Below, one piece after another: positions 62,122 through 64,000 of a stretch of 64,000 bases of DNA. The DNA is from Citrobacter sp. RHB25-C09 (lineage in GTDB: Bacteria; Pseudomonadota; Gammaproteobacteria; Enterobacterales; Enterobacteriaceae). The notes beneath the pieces are model-generated. The model searched no databases. It was not told the origin of the DNA and worked only from the letters and a program-made list of their open reading frames with translations. The stretch spans positions 558,001 through 622,000 of the forward strand of contig NZ_CP057483.1 of NCBI RefSeq assembly GCF_013836145.1. Direction: 5' to 3'. Position numbers and translations under genes: made by a program. Position 1 is the first letter of the stretch. Each line of letters begins with the position of its first letter.

Positions 62122-63642
62122 ATGTCTTCCAATCGCTACGTTACCCAGCAAAACACGCCGCTGACTGACGATACGACGCTCATGTCAACGACCGATCTCG
62201 ACAGCTATATCACCCACGCTAACGATACATTCGTTAACATCAGCGGATACTCGCTCAGTGAGCTAACAGGACAGCCACACAATCTGGTGCGCCACCCGGA
62301 TATGCCCAAAGCCGCGTTTGCGGATATGTGGTACACCCTGCAGCAGGGAGAGCCGTGGAGCGGAATTGTTAAAAATCGACGCAAAAATGGCGATCACTAT
62401 TGGGTGCGGGCGAATGCCGTGCCGATGGTACGCGACGGTAAAACCACCGGCTATATGTCGATCCGCACCCGGGCAACGGATGCCGAAATTGCTGCTGTTG
62501 AGCCATTATACAAGGCGCTTAACGAGGGGCGTTGCCATCGTCAGGTCCGTAAAGGTCTGGTGGTGCGCAAGGGATGGTTAGGTAAACTTCCGGGCATCCC
62601 GGTGCGCTGGCGGGTCCGCAGCGTGATGGTATTTATTTATCTGCTACTGGCGGCGACGCTATACGTTTCAGGCGCCTCCTGGCCTGCGCAGGTGGTGAGT
62701 GCGCTGATCCTGTTGCTCGGCACGGCAATGTTTGAATGGCAGATCGTTCGCCCGATAGAGAACGTGGCGAAGCAGGCGTTGAAAGTGGCGACCGGGGAGC
62801 GCAACAGCGTGGAACATCTGAATCGCAGCGATGAACTGGGCCTGACGCTACGCGCCATCGGTCAGCTTGGGCTGATGTGTCGCTGGTTGATTCACGATGT
62901 ATCTGGCCAGGTTTCCAGCGTCAGAAACGGCAGTGAGACCCTGGCAAAGGGTAACGAGGATCTGAATAAGCACACCCACCAGACAGCGGATAATGTGCAG
63001 CAAACGGTGACCACCATGAACCAAATGGCGGAATCCGTTAAACAGAATTCCGAAACGGCTTTCGCTGCCGATAAACTCTCCATTGCTGCCAGTAGCGCAG
63101 CGACACAGGGCGGCGATGCTATGGACACCGTGATTAAAACCATGGATGACATTGCGGACAGTACGCAGCGTATTGGTACCATCACGGCACTGATCAACGA
63201 CATTGCCTTCCAGACAAATATCCTGGCGCTTAATGCGGCGGTTGAAGCAGCGCGCGCCGGCGAGCAGGGGAAAGGGTTTGCCGTTGTGGCTGGCGAGGTG
63301 CGTCATCTGGCCAGCCGTAGCGCCAGCGCCGCAAACGACATTCGTAAGCTGATAGATGCCAGTGCGGATAAGGTCCAGTCGGGTGCGCAGCAGGTTCATG
63401 CCGCAGGACGTATGATGGACGACATCGTTTCTCAGGTGCAAAACGTCACCCAGCTTATCGCGCAAATCAGCCAGTCAACGCTGGAGCAGTCTGACGGGCT
63501 GACCAGCCTGACGCGCGCCGTTGACGAACTAAGCCTTCTCACCCGGAAAAATGCGCAACTGGTTGAGGAGAGCGCACAGGTTTCAGCGATGGTCAAACAC
63601 CGAGCCAGTCGTCTGGCAGATGCAGTGACCGTGCTGCACTAG
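62122..63642 (+). CDS. aer: Aerotaxis receptor Aer
   Basis: A 506-residue FAD-sensing chemoreceptor. An N-terminal PAS domain (about 10-120; includes SYITHANDTFVNISGY) binds FAD and senses redox change. A hydrophobic membrane anchor (about 166-205) and a HAMP-like region follow. The C-terminal methyl-accepting domain has the conserved hairpin tip INDIAFQTNILALNAAVEAARAGEQGKGFAVVAGEVRHLASRSA. It feeds oxygen and energy information to CheA/CheW. The length equals E. coli Aer. Transcription from a sigma-28 promoter links it to motility. Confidence 0.96.
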   Translation: MSSNRYVTQQNTPLTDDTTLMSTTDLDSYITHANDTFVNISGYSLSELTGQPHNLVRHPDMPKAAFADMWYTLQQGEPWSGIVKNRRKNGDHYWVRANAVPMVRDGKTTGYMSIRTRATDAEIAAVEPLYKALNEGRCHRQVRKGLVVRKGWLGKLPGIPVRWRVRSVMVFIYLLLAATLYVSGASWPAQVVSALILLLGTAMFEWQIVRPIENVAKQALKVATGERNSVEHLNRSDELGLTLRAIGQLGLMCRWLIHDVSGQVSSVRNGSETLAKGNEDLNKHTHQTADNVQQTVTTMNQMAESVKQNSETAFAADKLSIAASSAATQGGDAMDTVIKTMDDIADSTQRIGTITALINDIAFQTNILALNAAVEAARAGEQGKGFAVVAGEVRHLASRSASAANDIRKLIDASADKVQSGAQQVHAAGRMMDDIVSQVQNVTQLIAQISQSTLEQSDGLTSLTRAVDELSLLTRKNAQLVEESAQVSAMVKHRASRLADAVTVLH

Positions 63643-63705
63643 TCGTACCATAGGCAGGCCAGCGTCGGGGACATCCTCCGGCGTTGGCCGTCTGTGCCAT
63701 TATCT

Positions 63706-63730
63706 TTGATTAATAATCATTATTATTTAA
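63706..63730. promoter_or_regulatory. Fur-like box before nfeF
   Basis: GATTAATAATCATTATTATTT resembles the Fur consensus GATAATGATAATCATTATC in its AT-rich hexamer pattern. A TGATTATTATCA inverted repeat at about 63750-63761 may bind NfeR or Fur. The E. coli gene nfeF is iron regulated. Confidence 0.6.
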
Positions 63731-63773
63731 GAATGGGTTTTGCTCACGCTGATTATTATCAAAAAGGTACGAA

Positions 63774-64000
63774 ATGAACGATAAAGCCTCACGCTATCCG
63801 CAGCGCGTGCGCAATGAACTGCGCTTTCGCGAACTGACTGTCCTGCGCACAGAGCGCATCAGCGCTGGGTTTCAGCGCATAGTTCTCGGCGGCGAGGCGC
63901 TTGAGGGCTTTTCATCACGCGGCTTTGACGATCACATCAAAGTCTTCTTCCCGCAACCGGGCTGCCGCTTCACGCCGCCCATCGTTACCGATGAAGGGAT
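63774..64000 (+). CDS. nfeF: NADPH-dependent ferric-chelate reductase NfeF (YqjH), 5' part
   Basis: The first 75 codons of a siderophore-interacting (SIP) FAD-binding reductase. The window ends inside the gene. The start MNDKASRYPQRVRNELRFRELTVLRTERIS and GGEALEGFSSRGFDDHIKVFFP match E. coli YqjH, which reduces ferric siderophores in the cytoplasm. Only the FAD-binding N-terminal domain is visible. A Fur-like box is upstream. In K-12 the divergent nfeR regulator is next door; it lies beyond the window if present. Confidence 0.88.
   Translation, partial: MNDKASRYPQRVRNELRFRELTVLRTERISAGFQRIVLGGEALEGFSSRGFDDHIKVFFPQPGCRFTPPIVTDEG

Noticed and set aside
63659..63689. Inverted repeat GCCAGCG...CGTTGGC after aer as a terminator
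   Set aside because: The stem needs several GU pairs and no U run follows; I do not call it a terminator.

Overview
The window is a stretch of enteric gammaproteobacterial chromosome, most like Citrobacter or Salmonella and close to Escherichia coli. Nearly every protein is recognisable as the full-length counterpart of an E. coli K-12 gene. The order follows the K-12 70-71 minute region in inverted orientation (dolP to nfeF). Gene ends carry REP/BIME palindromes of the GCCGGATGGCGGC type, and rnpB is an enterobacterial type A RNase P RNA. A gatYZABCDR galactitol operon sits between rsmI and garD, where K-12 has prlF-yhaV and aga/kba genes. From memory this is the Salmonella/Citrobacter arrangement. 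Species cannot be fixed by eye.

Layout: (1) 0.1-4.7 kb, envelope and replication housekeeping: dolP, diaA, yraN, lpoA (minus) and rsmI (plus). (2) 4.7-11.1 kb, gat operon on the minus strand with repeated CGAAAG/CTTTCG motifs before gatY and gatR, probably GatR operators. (3) 11.2-17.5 kb, galactarate/glucarate catabolism: garD diverging from garPLRK over a near-consensus CRP site. (4) 17.5-17.9 kb, rnpB with promoter and terminator. (5) 18.0-25.6 kb, anaerobic threonine/serine degradation operon tdcABCDE, with no tdcF, tdcG or recognisable tdcR. (6) 25.9-28.6 kb, dlsT-cyuA (serine/cysteine transport and cysteine desulfidase). (7) 28.7-36.0 kb, small regulators and envelope/stress proteins: yhaL (54 aa), yhaK, yhaJ, yhaI, yhaH, yqjG, yqjF, yqjKEDC, mzrA, yqjA. 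(8) 36.3-42.0 kb, hexuronate catabolism: exuR, exuT, uxaC, uxaA, with a shared motif that is probably the ExuR operator. (9) 42.1-47.6 kb: sstT, alx with its Mn/pH-responsive leader, ygjR, ygjP, rlmG. (10) 47.8-60.2 kb: fadH, then the glycan-related run ygjK-ygjJ-ygjI-ebgC-ebgA-ebgR and ygjH. (11) 60.3-64 kb: patA with a sigma-54-type promoter, aer with a sigma-28 promoter, and the start of nfeF behind a Fur-like box.

Most of the window serves carbon and nitrogen scavenging in the gut (galactitol, galactarate, galacturonate, threonine/serine, cysteine, putrescine, galactosides), largely under CRP and local repressors. There are no tRNAs, insertion sequences, prophage genes, CRISPR arrays, integrases or disrupted genes that I can see. 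I found no clearly novel system. The items most worth checking are the candidate operators (GatR, ExuR, EbgR, including one in front of ygjH), the possible joint action of YgjK and Ebg on one oligosaccharide, a terminator-like hairpin in antisense orientation between ebgC and ygjI, and the gene losses relative to K-12.
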